Shown here: positions 44,116 to 55,512 of the stretch, one piece after another
How the letters are laid out: each line of letters begins with the position of its first letter
Numbering within the stretch: position 1 is the stretch's first letter
Source: Phymatolithon calcareum
Taxonomy: Eukaryota > Rhodophyta > Florideophyceae > Hapalidiales
Direction: 5' to 3'
Assembly: GCA_977006965.1 (NCBI GenBank)
Contig: OZ345384.1
Location: forward strand, 372,001 to 436,000
DNA: 64,000 nucleotides
Notes under the pieces: model-generated
The model's database searches: none
The model's input: the letters and a program-made list of their open reading frames with translations, nothing else
What the model was told of the DNA's origin: nothing
Made by a program: the position numbers and the translations under genes

Positions 44116-45648
44116 ATGCCATCCAGCCTCAACATGGCCACCAATCATTCTGAACATGGTAATACTTCACCCAATCGCCGGATGCAAATTGTCGCCACCA
44201 AATTCCAACGGAAAATGGTCATTAACTGGATGAATAATGAGGCCATATCCTCGGGATCAACTTCACTGATTGCAGCCCGCGCTGTGAAGCAATTCCCCAG
44301 TATCTTCCGCTCAACAGACAAGCGCTCCGTGGCCACGAATCGAAAGAAGGCATTGCGTTGGTGGAAAATGGGCGAATTTTATCTCAATCAGCTTCAAACA
44401 CCAGAGAATAGGACCATTTCTATCGTATCAAGGCGCACTGTCGGAGTTTCTATGAAACGTGTGCATGTAAAAGCACTAACTGGTCGAGGCCGGAAGCGTT
44501 TGGAATGGGTTGAATACGTTCACGCTATTTTATTGGTTGAATTTGAGCGCCTCTCATCTGCTGGCGTAAAAATGAGCACCAAACTCCTCAAGGAAATTGC
44601 CTTACACATCTTAAGCGATCCAGAATCTCCCTTTCTGAGTTCATCGCTGGATATTTACTCACAACAGCCAATAATAACTCATGTCAAGGACAAGTGGATC
44701 GATTCGTTCTTGGACCGTTTCAATATTGTGATACGTAAGCAATCGGGGAGTCTTCGGCGCAGCGAACAGCACATTGCGTACACCGAAAGGCTTATATCCT
44801 ACCACCTCGGCCAATTGCAGCGTGACTTTGATGAAGGAAATTTTCAAAACGCTATAATTGAGAACATGGATGAAACTCATTTTTTGTTCAATATGGATAA
44901 TCATCACACTCTTGCATTTGCCGGAACGGAGAAAATTACGTATGCTGATGTTGTATCAGGAGGAGAAGGCTTTTCCATCGTGTTACGTATTACTGGAGGA
45001 GATGACCAAGCCGTTGCTGCACCGTTTCTTATTTTCAAAAATAGAAACCGCAGCTATCCGATAATGAATTTACCTGACAATGTGGAGGGAGCATCTTACA
45101 GAACGCAGCCCCGTGCATGGATGGACCGCTTAATGTTCGATGAATGGCTGAACGAGCCAAGAGCAATCGCGAAAGACGCTCAAGGTCGTCATCGGGTCCT
45201 TTTTTTGGACAACTGCTCTGGTCATAAGGAAGCATCGAGCCAATCCCTGCAGGCAGTGGACACGGAACTTAGATTTCTACCACCTAACGCAACGCATTTA
45301 TGTCAGCCTCTTGACTCTTTCATAATTAAGCAATTTAAGCAAATTTGGCGAAGGGAGTGGGAGGCACAAAAACTGCAGTGCATTGAGAGCGGCGACTGGT
45401 CCCCCGAGTCGGGAAAACTCAAGCATCCGGGAAAACATTACTATATGAGCCTGGCTGCAAAATGTGCTGCGGAATTGAACGGAATGAAAGACAAAAATGG
45501 AATTCCTTTGGTAAGGAAGTCTATGATACGGTGCGGTCTTGCAACTGACTTAGACGGAACGTGGAAGGTAGACCAGTTATATCCCCACCTCCAGAAAATT
45601 GTTGAAACTCATCACGTGGAGTTTTGTGGGGCTTTCCCTGAAACTTAG
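44116..45648 (+). CDS. pogo-type DDE transposase, intact, 510 aa
   Basis: Catalyses cut-and-paste transposition in the nucleus by binding the terminal repeats. The ATG at 44116 starts an uninterrupted 510-residue frame. Residues 20-120 contain a helix-rich, basic DNA-binding region. The catalytic triad is visible: Asp252 in NMDETHF, Asp365 in FLDNCSGH and Asp400 in HLCQPLDSF. That gives a DD34D spacing; Asp as third residue is typical of the pogo branch. The stretches VSGGEGFSIVLRITGG and YRTQPRAWMD are conserved-looking and resemble copies I recall from oomycetes and algae. C-terminal phrases (KNG..LVRKSMIRCGLA) recur in the partial gene at 63.7 kb. The intact frame suggests fairly recent activity. 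Confidence 0.92.
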   Translation: MPSSLNMATNHSEHGNTSPNRRMQIVATKFQRKMVINWMNNEAISSGSTSLIAARAVKQFPSIFRSTDKRSVATNRKKALRWWKMGEFYLNQLQTPENRTISIVSRRTVGVSMKRVHVKALTGRGRKRLEWVEYVHAILLVEFERLSSAGVKMSTKLLKEIALHILSDPESPFLSSSLDIYSQQPIITHVKDKWIDSFLDRFNIVIRKQSGSLRRSEQHIAYTERLISYHLGQLQRDFDEGNFQNAIIENMDETHFLFNMDNHHTLAFAGTEKITYADVVSGGEGFSIVLRITGGDDQAVAAPFLIFKNRNRSYPIMNLPDNVEGASYRTQPRAWMDRLMFDEWLNEPRAIAKDAQGRHRVLFLDNCSGHKEASSQSLQAVDTELRFLPPNATHLCQPLDSFIIKQFKQIWRREWEAQKLQCIESGDWSPESGKLKHPGKHYYMSLAAKCAAELNGMKDKNGIPLVRKSMIRCGLATDLDGTWKVDQLYPHLQKIVETHHVEFCGAFPET

Positions 45649-45798
45649 AAAAGTTTAAAATAAATATTCAACTTTTCACTGAATTGAATTTCATGATTTC
45701 TTACAGTTTTCATATTTTCGGCCTGGGAGTATGATCTCAGTACCAAACTAGCGCTTGAGTACGAGAAAATTTTAGGACACTAATTTCACGGAACAGTG

Positions 45799-45800
45799 TA
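45799..45800. repeat. TA target duplication of pogo-type element, right
   Basis: TA immediately after the right terminal repeat; also the first two bases of the codon that resumes gag-pol. Confidence 0.88.
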
Positions 45801-47298
45801 CAGCACTTTCGAACGTGAGGCCCTTGCAGTTTTGTTCGCCTCTAAGAAGTTCCGGCACTTTCTGTTATCCAACCGAGTTATCCTTTTCTCCGATCATCAA
45901 GCACTCCAGCACACGTTCAATAAAGAGGACCCGCACGGAAGAATCGCTCGATGGCTCTGCTTCCTTGCAGATTACGATTTCGAAGTCCAATACCGGAGGG
46001 GAAAGTCTAATGGGAACGCAGACTATTGTTCCCGACACCCATGCAACCATGGAAAGCACCGACTGGAGCCTTGCGCTATGGTTTCATACAGCGGATCCGT
46101 CGAGGAGTCGCTTATGGAAGTCGCCAAGTACCTTGAGACATTTCAAAGTCCCGGTATCAAGGCACAGGGATACTCACGAGCCATTAAGAAGAAGGCGAAG
46201 AATTGTATTGTGACAGGGTCGAAGCTGTTCCGGCGCACAAAGAAGGGTGCCCGGTATATCCCAGACGTTGAAAACCGGGAAGAGGTCATTATTTCTCTTC
46301 ATGACGACATCGGGCATTGGGGCTTCCGCGCTACATACAAAATAATCTCCGACCGCTACTGGTGGCCGTCGATGCGGAACGATGTCGCCAAGTACGTTCG
46401 CACATGCGATGAGTGCCAGAAGAGCAAACCGTACTCCAAGTACAATTCAACTCAACACCAGCCAGTAAGCAGTATCTTCGATACATGGTCGCTGGACTTC
46501 GCTGGACCGCTGCCTCGTTCGCTGAACGGAAATCGCTACCTCCTTATCGGAGTTGAGCACTTAACCGGATGGCCGATAGCTGCCGCGCTTCCAAACGCCC
46601 TCAGCACGGATGTCGTCAAGTTTATCCGCGAGCACATCGTGCAGCACTACGGTACCCCTCGTAACATCCTAAGCGACAACGGTACGCAGTTCACAGCGGC
46701 ACACACACAAGACTACGCCGGCAAGATCCACACCACATGGCGCTTCGTTTCACCTTACTCGTCGTCGTCTAATGGAAGAGCCGAAAGAAAGGTTCGCACT
46801 TTGAAAGCCGGTCTGCACATATCTATCGGAAAGGCTACCGAAAACTGGGATAAAGCCCTTCCATCAGTGCTGCCAGGATACCGTCGACGCCCGAACCGGA
46901 GTGGCTTTTCTCCTTTCGAACTTCTATACGGTGTCGCGCCAAGATTCGCCGAATATCGCATGCACGACGCTTCACATCGGCCGGATAAGGCCCGCTTTGT
47001 TGAAGTCACCACAATTCACGCCAGACGCGCAGACAGGATTGTCCCGGCAGAAAAATCAGACGTACAAACTTTTAAAGTCGGCGACGATGTTGTGATGTAC
47101 AACTACAAGGCACAGATGGGAACCAAGCATCCGTTCGGTACATACAAGTGCTTAGGTCCTTATCGTGTTACCGCCGCGGATCATCCTCGTTACGCACTAC
47201 AATCACCGACCGGGCGCCAATCGCGCCGCAGTATCCACGCACGTCGCCTAGCCCGATACCACCAGAGAGAGCGAAACGAACCGGTTCGTCGATCGTAG
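45801..47298 (+). CDS. Gypsy RNase H remainder and integrase (second part of gag-pol)
   Basis: Continuation of the frame left at 43670. An apparent GTG start at 45796 lies in the transposon end and is not a real start. The end of RNase H (about 45801-46060) includes DYDFEVQYRRGKSNGNAD. Integrase has a zinc-binding H-H-C-C domain (HDDIGHWGF to CDECQKSK, about 46298-46430) and the catalytic core with Asp in SLDFAGPL (about 46490), Asp in LSDNGTQF (about 46670) and Glu in NGRAERK (about 46775). A basic C-terminal domain with GPYRV follows. I see no chromodomain. The frame ends TAG at 47296-47298 without internal breaks. Without excision of the pogo-type element this half has no start. Confidence 0.9.
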
Positions 47299-49385
47299 TC
47301 GTGAGGAGCCTTCAAGCCATTGCCTCCAGTCCGCATTCATGTACTGTAACCATCCGTCCATGCCACTTCCACCGCTCAACCACAATGCTCCACAATCATC
47401 AATATCCACCACGATCACCGTTCGCGCTCTATGGCCATCAACCACGCCGGCAACGGAAGGAAAAAGTTCGAGGTATTTCGCATAGGACACGATCTGCCCA
47501 CCAGCAGATTCGCTGTGCTCGGCCCTCCATCCTGAATCATCTCCGCATCGGCGAACCGATATCGTGCTTGGTAGTGGGGGAGGATTACAAAATCGAGGCT
47601 GAAGCCAAGACCGGACACCCCTGCTCCCCCGAGACCACTCGGGGGCCCTCAATAGACCACCGCAATGATTGTGAAAGGTTGCGTGTAACCTCACGGGATC
47701 AAACGATCAGCCGTCAGCCGTCGTCCACTACCGCACTCACGCCAGAGAAAGCGGGACACATGTACGAAGTACGTCACCACAGGAGTGAGGAGAGGCCTTA
47801 AGCTGATCATTTCGTCGAGCACCTCCTGAAGTCCATCCCGCCGCCGGCACAATATCAAATGTCATTAGAACCAACGGCAAAAACAGCGAAGCATCCATCG
47901 TTCATATCGTCCTGTTTCACACACGACCAATTCGCCATCGCGCATGCCTCCGTCGCTACCTGCAGAATCGTCGTCACGCAAAGACAGTACCAAAATCATC
48001 ATCAGAAACAACTCGACCACCTCGCCTCAACAGTGAAGCACTTCATAAAAACAGTGTCAAAACACTCACAATAACATCGGTTTCCATTATCCTCTCTTCG
48101 GGTTCCAGTTTGTTTCGTCCTTCGTATCACTTCCTTCTTGCTTCTAATGGCTGCCACCGATACCGACCCGTCGCCGACCACTCCGAGACCGATATGTGTC
48201 AGCCCCTGTATCGCACCTGATTTGCAGAAATTAGCGACGGACCTGCACTAACGAAAATGCACAAGAGGTCACCAACGAAGAACAGACCTTTTCCGTCTTC
48301 CACGCAACCCGCTCCGCCATCCTCTGCCAACCCATCCGTCGTCGCCAAATCGGCCACCAACCCTGCACAGCAGCACCACCACCGCCCTCGAAGAACCCCG
48401 CCGCCCCCATCGAGGTCATCGATCCCGACATATCGCCCATCTGCCACGCAGTACCCACCAACCGGTGCATACACCGATGTCGTCGAGGACAACGTGCGGG
48501 CCGCTGGCTTGACGCCCTCATGCCAATTGCTGCTAAATAACCGCGTGGCTCATTCATCCATCGAGCTTAGCCAACAATGGCAGCGCGGATAGGCGCTGCA
48601 CTCATTTTTCCGTGCACAGGATTTTTGTCGGGCAGAAACTGAATCCACGCACCACCTCGTCCGGGAAGAGAAATCCATTGCCAGGGACACGCAATTTGCA
48701 CGATTGCACAAGTACCGCGTCGCCGCGCGCACTACTTGCACCCGCGTCAAAAAGGGACGTCCCCACCACAGGTAAAGATCCAAGATCGATCGAATCCTTG
48801 GGTCTTTCAATTGCGTGCCATTCGCGCGGTGCGGACCTATTCTCGCTCGCGGTGGGCAATCTCGACGGTCAGACCGGATCACCATTAGCGACCGTACTCG
48901 TGCTGCAAAAACCCCCACTGGACACAACCGCCAAAGTAAACCACTGGACCCCGCCACCGCAGCAGTACAGCGCCAGCAGCGCGTGCACTCAGCCAACCGA
49001 AACATCATCCGCATCCAGCGGCCGGCCCCTGCCCCCGTGCCCGGCGTGAATTCCTCCCCTCGCGACACATACACATCGCAATCCGCACGAACTTCGCCAC
49101 GCCGCCACCCCGTGCAAACGCCCACGCGCCGAGAAGAGACCGCTAGAACCCCGTGCGTCAGTCCAGAGGTCCCAGTGCAAGTCCGCCGCGCAAGTCGCCA
49201 ACTCGTCCCACTGACGCACGTACAAAGTTTGCCGGTTCCATGTTCGAGGCAGCCGGTCCCGCCCCGATGTTCCGTGCCGCCTTGCAGTCGTTTGCGGCGA
49301 TTGTGTGTCATGTCGGATTGCACGATGCTGTTATAGGTGGTGAGATCGCCGGCGTCGGGACTAGCGCCGTCCCGGTTGTGCCCCC
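47299..49385 (+). other. Gypsy internal region after integrase, no clear gene
   Basis: 2.1 kb with CG-rich, Pro/Thr/Ser-rich frames on the plus strand (47148-47801, 48257-48592, 48612-49336 in pieces) and an opposite-strand frame of 257 codons (48550-49323). No envelope-type protein features (signal peptide, transmembrane anchor) or other domain is visible. It may be a long UTR or a decayed third ORF. Confidence 0.45.
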
Positions 49386-49767
49386 TGCTGACCCCAATAT
49401 TGGCCGTCTTGTTGATTGAATTGGCTGGAACGTGCCGAAGGAATCATTGCTGTTATTATCATACCCGGCGCATCCGGTTGCTTGCCGATGTCGCCATGTG
49501 GGCGGTGTACCGTTTACATATTCGCCGACGAAGGCAGATCTCCAATAGAGTTATATTTTTTTAATTGTTCCCTCGTTTAGTTAGTCTTACAGTGAGCTGG
49601 GTGCTGCTCGCAAGAGCTCCGGCAAAAACCTAGCGCTAGTTTATATAGTATCCTACTTCGACTTTCGGCGAGAAGGAAGGCAGCTCACGGTCCGCACCAA
49701 AGAGCCCTCCCAAGAAAAACAAACAAAAACATCTCTCTCTCTCTTTCTCTCTCTTTTTATCCCCACA
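49386..49767 (+). repeat. Ty3/gypsy 3' LTR (382 bp)
   Basis: Begins TGCTGACCCC and ends TATCCCCACA; matches the 5' LTR over its full length. Confidence 0.92.
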
Positions 49768-49772
49768 GTTAC
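49768..49772. repeat. 5-bp gypsy target site duplication, right
   Basis: GTTAC, equal to 40207-40211. Confidence 0.85.
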
Positions 49773-50362
49773 CCGCTCGACTGACACGTATGACACCCGC
49801 GACGGCCTTGCTTACAGGTACCAGGTTTCTTATACGCAACATTACAGTACTGTTTTTGATTATTAAATCTTACGTTAATGCTTTGATATATAATAGCAGA
49901 GGTACGCGACGACCTTGTCTTACTCTAGTTCACTCGCTGGAGTAATTTATTTTAGTTTTTGGAAAAAAGGGTAACCCAAAATAAGAAATGCAATCCTATT
50001 AAACCACTGTTCCGTCAAGCTTGGCGACCTCATAACACTCCTACAGCCTTGCTCTTCCGAGACTACTTCTGTATCGCGCACTGAACTTGTGCATAGGTTC
50101 CGGGTTGAGGAAGAGAAACGCGACAGGCACATTTACTGGATTCCGTCCCAGGCTACAATCCAGATAAATCTCAGTCTTCGTCGCAACTCTCCGGCTCTTC
50201 CCCCATCGACGTCATGGACACGATGCAGCAGAGTCATGTGCGTAAAGTTGTTCTCATTGATACTCATTCTCATCAACGAGGTCCCGATAAGTTCGAACCC
50301 GTTCGTAGCCACGCTATCTTAGACTCCGGCGAGCGCTATTTCATTTACAGATTTCTACTTCG
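49773..50362. other. No intact gene; possible upstream part of transposase relic
   Basis: Only broken frames. Some plus-strand reading around 50090-50340 may belong to the same decayed protein as the next feature. Confidence 0.35.
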
Positions 50363-50815
50363 TTGGTACTGCTCCGAGATTACATAGTCTGTCTAAATCT
50401 TCCCACAAAAGCGAGACAGTCTTCCTCCGCAGTTCGTATTGTCAGCCTCACGCCTCCTGTAACGAAAAGCGATTTAATGTTCCAGAGAATTCAGGAAGAA
50501 ATGGTTCGGAGAATAGTAGAAGGGTTTGAGGACATTGACGCACACGGAAATCCTATTCGAATCTTTTCGGATCTCCTAAGATTCATAGGGGACACTCTTG
50601 CCCTCAATTCTGCTCTTGTTTTATTGAACCACACCGGCAGGGCATGCTTTCACTTATGCCGGGTTGTACGCGAATCATCTACAGTTCTAATAAGTCAAAA
50701 CATTCGACAAGGCTTCGACGAAACTATATCAAACACTGCAAGAGGATTTTTCAGCATTCTTAGGTGCGGGTCTGCAACTTGCCGTCTACTCGGCATGTCC
50801 TCACCACCAGATTGA
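50363..50815 (+). pseudogene. KDZ/plavaka-like transposase fragment (tentative)
   Basis: A 150-codon frame containing SSAVRIVSLTPPVTKSDLMF, then IQEEMVRRIVEGF, then FIGDTLALNSALVLLNHTG followed by CFHLCR. The last phrase resembles the 'GD.pA....L..HTGH....CR.C' block of plavaka/KDZ-type transposases, where an Asp is catalytic. The expected final Cys pair is partly missing. No terminal repeats were found. Downstream the reading continues with many stops (for example SGLNAMLWSPGDSTRCNGL near 51210). It is weak evidence for a family and strong evidence only that this was once coding DNA. Confidence 0.35.
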
Positions 50816-53590
50816 TTCTCTCTTCCACTTCACGAGCTCCAGTCGACAATTGCTTCTACTCGTATTTCCATCCAAACAACAATTATCCTTACCGAACGCT
50901 TAGACCCTTACAGGTCCTGCCTAGTTGCTCCCAATCATCTCCTCACAAGGCACTGCATAGACTGCGTTAACACTGCATTCCGCCTACTTCCGAAAAATTT
51001 GTTTATGATGCCACAGCGCTGTACATCATGGAGATTCTCTCCGAATGCGGGTTACTAATTCAAAACAGGTTTTGATTCCAAAAAGAAGGCCTTGTTTTCT
51101 ATGTAGATGACAGAAATCAGGCTTTATTCGTTCATTTGAATCTAACCTATTTCACCCATCAAAATTATTTGACATGTGCCTCGAATCGATAGCACTGGCG
51201 AGGTCCTGTTCTGGTCTTAATGCTATGCTCTGGTCTCCGGGTGATTCGACGAGGTGTAATGGACTTTCAAAACATTACGTTGCCTCGGTCTAACATGAGA
51301 GATGATGACGCAAAGGCTTTACAGAACGAGAGGACAAGCTGAGCTCGTAGAACGGAGCTGAATCAGGAGTACAGTGATCGTTTGATCGCTGTCAAGAATA
51401 GAGAAAAGCCCAAATTCAACGGTCTTACCGAGCTCGTTCACGCCACACCCCCGATAATAAGCCTAATACCTTGGGTCTGCGAGTTTGTTCTATAAAAAGA
51501 GCATAAGACACTGAAGCGATCTATCAAGCAGTCCAATAATAAAGATATGCTGTTGCAATCCGTCCAAAGTGCGGCGTTTTCGGTTTAGCACGGACGCCTG
51601 TCAATACAAGTGCACGGTGCGTTAACCGGCAATCCCAATCTTGTCACTGTTGTTCCCTCCTGTTGGCAGGCCGGGAGGCAATCATCCAACTTCAGGAGTA
51701 CTTAAAAAGGCACAACTAATTTTAGGCAGTGCGCTCGGTCAGGCATGAAGTGTTCCTTCTCTCATTCACATGCAGTCAAAGTCCGTACTGGCACCTCGAT
51801 CAGACAATGACAAATTGCTTTCTTGGACTTTAGAGCAGAACATTGAGATGTTTCACATGCACACCGTGGCTTCTAACAAGCGTCAAAGATTTATTTTTCA
51901 GGAGTTCTCCAAAATCTGCCGAGCTGTGAGCTGTGCCCCTGTGAATTTTTTGATGTCCTCCCTCGCTCCATACTCAAAAACGGTGTTCTCCATTCAATTC
52001 TCATCGTAAGGTATGTACTCTACGTTCCATGTCTGCTCATTTTCCAGTCGTGAGGCAAAGACCCCTCACACATGACGTACCATCACGAGGAATCGATAGA
52101 TTCCTAATGTGGAGAGCCATTGAATTTTTTCTAGGGACAACCAAACTGGAAAGTGTTGTCAGTGGGCATTTGTGCTTCCTTTCCATCCCCAAAATACGTG
52201 CCGACGCTTCATGATGTCATGCATTGTAGAAATAGATACGTGATCGGTGGCAAGATGACTTTTTTGACTCTAACAGCATTAATTAGAATCTGTGATGGAG
52301 CGATTTGTAGACTATCTGCTTCATGATGTTCGATAGATTATGTAGCAAGCTGCGACCAGTCCGCAGGGATTCCATTCTTTGTATTGACAAGAGAAGACGG
52401 CTATCCCGCCGTATGGGATAGCACTTCTTCAAATTAACTCAGGGTAAATACACTTTTCAGGAGGTGAGCTCGTGGTTTGTAGTACCACAAGCGTCCACGT
52501 TCAAGCATAATAAAAGAACTTGCATGCTGAAGCACCCTGATTTCCTATTGTTCGATTCCACGCACCTGAAAAGGTCAGTTAGAAACATAAACTGATAATC
52601 ATACGCTCCCTGACTCACACACAGATCCGTCAATCGCGTTGAAAATGGGAATGATACAGTTCGTCTCTAAAAAGCGGATTACTTCCAATCGCAGATCAGC
52701 TCAGCTCAATGTCGATCCAATCGCGCTCCCTCTGCTCATCATTCTGGCAAACCACGACTGGATTTTGCCTCATGCCGAGATTGTTTTCCTTCCTCACGTG
52801 TGGATTCGAATCGAAGGGTCCCTGCAGCGCTATCGATGAACGAAACAATCACGGATTATGAAGCGTCAAAATTACCGTTATCAATGGCCCTGTTGCACTC
52901 TCTATGTACCACTCTTATCCTTACTAGATGCCGCCACCTACGTTTCTTTTGCTTTACTCGATAAAGAAGCATCGATTCTGCACCGAGGTGCAACTTCGAA
53001 AAACAAAATATGTTTATCACGCTTTAGTCTCCTCTTTTTCTACCCTGCACGAAAAAGGATAGATACTAAATCTGCAGATACTGAACAAGTTTTGGACGGC
53101 TGCCCTGCGCTTAGAATCTGGCCACTTTGGTTGACTCCCCGTGATTCATAAAGTCACCATAGAGAGTCCCCATTGTCTCTTCCGGGTGCCATCAGCAGCA
53201 CTCACAAGTACACGTGTCCTGTTTCTGACTTGTACGTATGTGGAACAGGTCTTTTGCGTGCGATAGTGTGTGCCTAACACGGGGTAATGATAGTCGCTTC
53301 TACTCGCGATATGCAGTCATAACCTTTTATGCTAATTCCATGGTCTATCCATGCCTTTGCGTAGAGCCATAATGCAAAATTTCGTGACGCTTCATCCACA
53401 GCATGACAGTAACCTCCAATTAAGTGCCACGATCGCAGCTCAACGGAGAGACCGAGGGCGAAACGATGCAGGCGATGGACAGACTATTAGAGAAAATAAT
53501 AAGGGAAGAAATGAGAGTGTGATACGATATTCTTAGACAATATGGGAAACTGCTCTGGTGTCCGCGACTCTGGAGTTGTGGGCTTCTAAA
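50816..53590. other. Eroded DNA, no recognisable intact gene
   Basis: Short frames only; parts around 51150-51350 read as possible remains of the preceding transposase. Nothing else identified. Confidence 0.45.
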
Positions 53591-53598
53591 ATAAAAAC

Positions 53599-53860
53599 TG
53601 TAACGTCCGCGTTGGTTGTGCGTCGTTAAGTGCGTGCCCGAAGGCACAGTAAGGGCAGCCCGCACCGTAAAGTTGTCTTTGCGGGTTCGTTTATTCGGAA
53701 ACGTGTGCCCGTGGAGACGGTCAGTGTCTCCACTATTGTGCTGTGTGTTGGAGTGTTGGGTGTGTGTTGGGTGTGTGTTGGGTGTTCTCTCTCTCTGCTC
53801 GCTATGCTATGTGAACTTGGCGAGCTATTTCTACTAAAATCTCCCGGAGGTACTCAACTA
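53599..53860 (+). repeat. Possible solo LTR or leader with 11-bp minisatellite
   Basis: Three near-exact copies of TGTTGGGTGTG at about 53756-53788, followed by a CTCTCTCT tract. The segment starts TGTAACGTCC and is GC-rich compared with its surroundings. The minisatellite is certain; the LTR reading is a guess. Confidence 0.3.
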
Positions 53861-54410
53861 TGATTGGGTAACGTGCAATGAAAAGATCTCTCTGAGATGC
53901 GCGTCATAATTCCCACTCAAAGGCATTACAAAACTTATAATTTCCTCCAATTACCTGCCCTATCGAATCCGCGCATTATTTTTGCACGGAATTCACCAAT
54001 TTTGCTCCCCCAGTGTTGTTTAGTAGACAAAACAAAAAGTGCTTAGTCAAACAAAACTAGAATCTTTATCTCCTATCTTCAGCGAAAGTCGAAATAGACT
54101 CCATTTTGTTGCGTATCTGAAGTTGTGTAGCTCATCGAGCACACTTACCGCTTACTCTTCTCGCATAACGACTCTGTGATTTAAGAGCTTCCTTGGCCAC
54201 ATGATACTTTTAACGTTTGGTATCGTATTCACACTGGATCTAAATGGTGAAGATCATCAGCATTACCAAGATAGTGTCGGTTAGGCAATCATAACGATTA
54301 TTAGCAACCAACACTCAGCATGTGAGACCACACGTGTCTTCATGGTTAGCTTCACTCGTCTAGAGGTAAATAAGTAGCTCAAGCACACAACTTCAGTAAA
54401 TGAACGACAC
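53861..54410. other. No recognisable gene
   Basis: Nothing supportable on either strand. Confidence 0.5.
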
Positions 54411-54512
54411 CGCATTTTTGCACAAGTTGCAATCAACAAGGCTATACATATATAAACATGAATCATGTCTATATGTATAGCCTGGTTGATTGCAACTTGG
54501 TCAAAAATGGAG
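54411..54512. repeat. Foldback element, about 47-bp arms
   Basis: The left arm holds ACAAGTTGCAATCAAC and GGCTATACATATA. The right arm holds the matching TATATGTATAGCC and GTTGATTGCAACTTG, with a few mismatches and a loop of only a few bases. Outermost bases (CATTTTTG / CAAAAATG) also pair. Confidence 0.88.
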
Positions 54513-54566
54513 TGCCTTCACATGATTAAGTCTATATGGACAAATAGTAAGCATATTATTTAAAAC

Positions 54567-54650
54567 CACCTGTGGTATAGTGGTTAAACTGCCTCCGAGG
54601 CGCCCATGTGCGGCCAAGAGAAAGGTCCTGGGCTCTAATCCCGAGTGTGC
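54567..54650 (+). repeat. tRNA-derived SINE-like sequence
   Basis: TGGTATAGTGGTTAAACTG matches a Pol III A box; GTCCTGGGCTCTAATCCCGAG about 45 bases on resembles a B box. No full cloverleaf can be drawn, so it is a tRNA relic or SINE head rather than a working tRNA. Confidence 0.5.
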
Positions 54651-55428
54651 ATGTTTGTGGGGAAGAGTCTGACGCGGTTTATGTCATTTCTGCTAAACGT
54701 GATTGTTTGCGTTCCTATTGAACATGAAAGTAAACTATGCACGAAATCAGTCAAATGAGTGTTACTGCAGTACACGCAAAAAGTGTTTCGTGCCTTGTAT
54801 ACTATCAGGCCTTTTATGTCGTGCTGGTCCGCGTGGAATTCCACGAACACGCTCTAGTCCCCATGCTGGTTCTGGACAGAACGAATGCTCTGCGGTTCGC
54901 GGTGCTGCTTTCCGCCATTCCTTTCTGAGCAATAAAAATCAGGGTTTCCTTGGAGTCTTTGACGCAACAGTTCACTTAATTCAGGGTACTGCGAAACATC
55001 TCTGAATTTTCGTTTGGGATAGCCACAGGGTGTTGAGCACGGAACAATACAATCGTGTAGAAAGTGTCGCTTGCGCTGGTGCGAAAATAGTACATTCCTT
55101 TCCGCATTTACCACCTGTCGCATGAGCCGATCGAGCTCATCAGACAAGCCTTGGGTGGTTTCGGATCTATCCCTTATTTTCTCAACAAGCGTCTCACAAG
55201 TTGTGATCAGATTACACATTTCCCACGACAATGACAAGTCCAAATCTGGCGTCCTTCTTGTCGAAGCAGTATAGAGTTCAGGAAGTTTGGAGCAACGTTC
55301 AATAACGGAAGGTTGTGAACCTCGCGGTCTCTGCTCATGGTTGGAAAAGTTGTTCAGATTAATCGTTCCGGTGCTACCATGTTAAAATCCAAGACCAGAT
55401 AGTTTTTCTAACACTGCCTCCTTCTCGG

Positions 55429-55512
55429 CGAAGAATAAGAAGTATAGGTTTTTATTTAAAAGTTACCAACGCATCTGCAGACACTTGGGGCAACTTTGCG
55501 AGTGCCATGCGA
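55429..55512 (-). mobile_element. LINE 3' end, (TTC)n-tail family, copy 1
   Basis: On the minus strand: GTTGCCCCAAGTGTCTGCAG, then ACTTTTAAATAAAAACC, then a decayed TTC tail. Only about 80 bp are left. Confidence 0.8.

Larger units (their letters stand above)
43671..45798 (+). mobile_element. Complete pogo-type (Tc1/mariner superfamily) transposon
   Basis: 2128 bp. It starts CACTGTTCCGTGAGATTAG and ends with the near-perfect complement (CTAATTTCACGGAACAGTG). Terminal inverted repeats are about 30 bp with two mismatches, flanked by TA on both sides. It contains one intact transposase ORF (44116-45648), so it could be autonomous. A tRNA-like segment lies in its 5' part. Insertion interrupts the RNase H region of the gypsy element. 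Confidence 0.93.
40212..49767 (+). mobile_element. Complete Ty3/gypsy retrotransposon carrying a nested pogo-type transposon
   Basis: Both LTRs, a 5-bp direct duplication (GTTAC) and a gag-pol frame in the order Gag, protease, RT, RNase H, integrase, which is the Ty3/gypsy order. Total 9556 bp, of which 2128 bp are the nested DNA transposon. Apart from that insertion I see no stop or frameshift in gag-pol. A primer-site-like TGGTACCCCCAGC lies one or two bases after the LTR. No clear polypurine tract is visible before the 3' LTR, and 2.1 kb of non-coding DNA separates integrase from it. Confidence 0.92.

Noticed and set aside
48550-49323. 257-codon minus-strand frame in the gypsy element
   Set aside because: Arg/Gly/Cys-rich translation typical of CG-rich DNA read backwards; no motif, and overlapping plus-strand frames are equally open.
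54567-54650. A working tRNA gene
   Set aside because: A and B boxes are present, but acceptor and anticodon stems do not pair.
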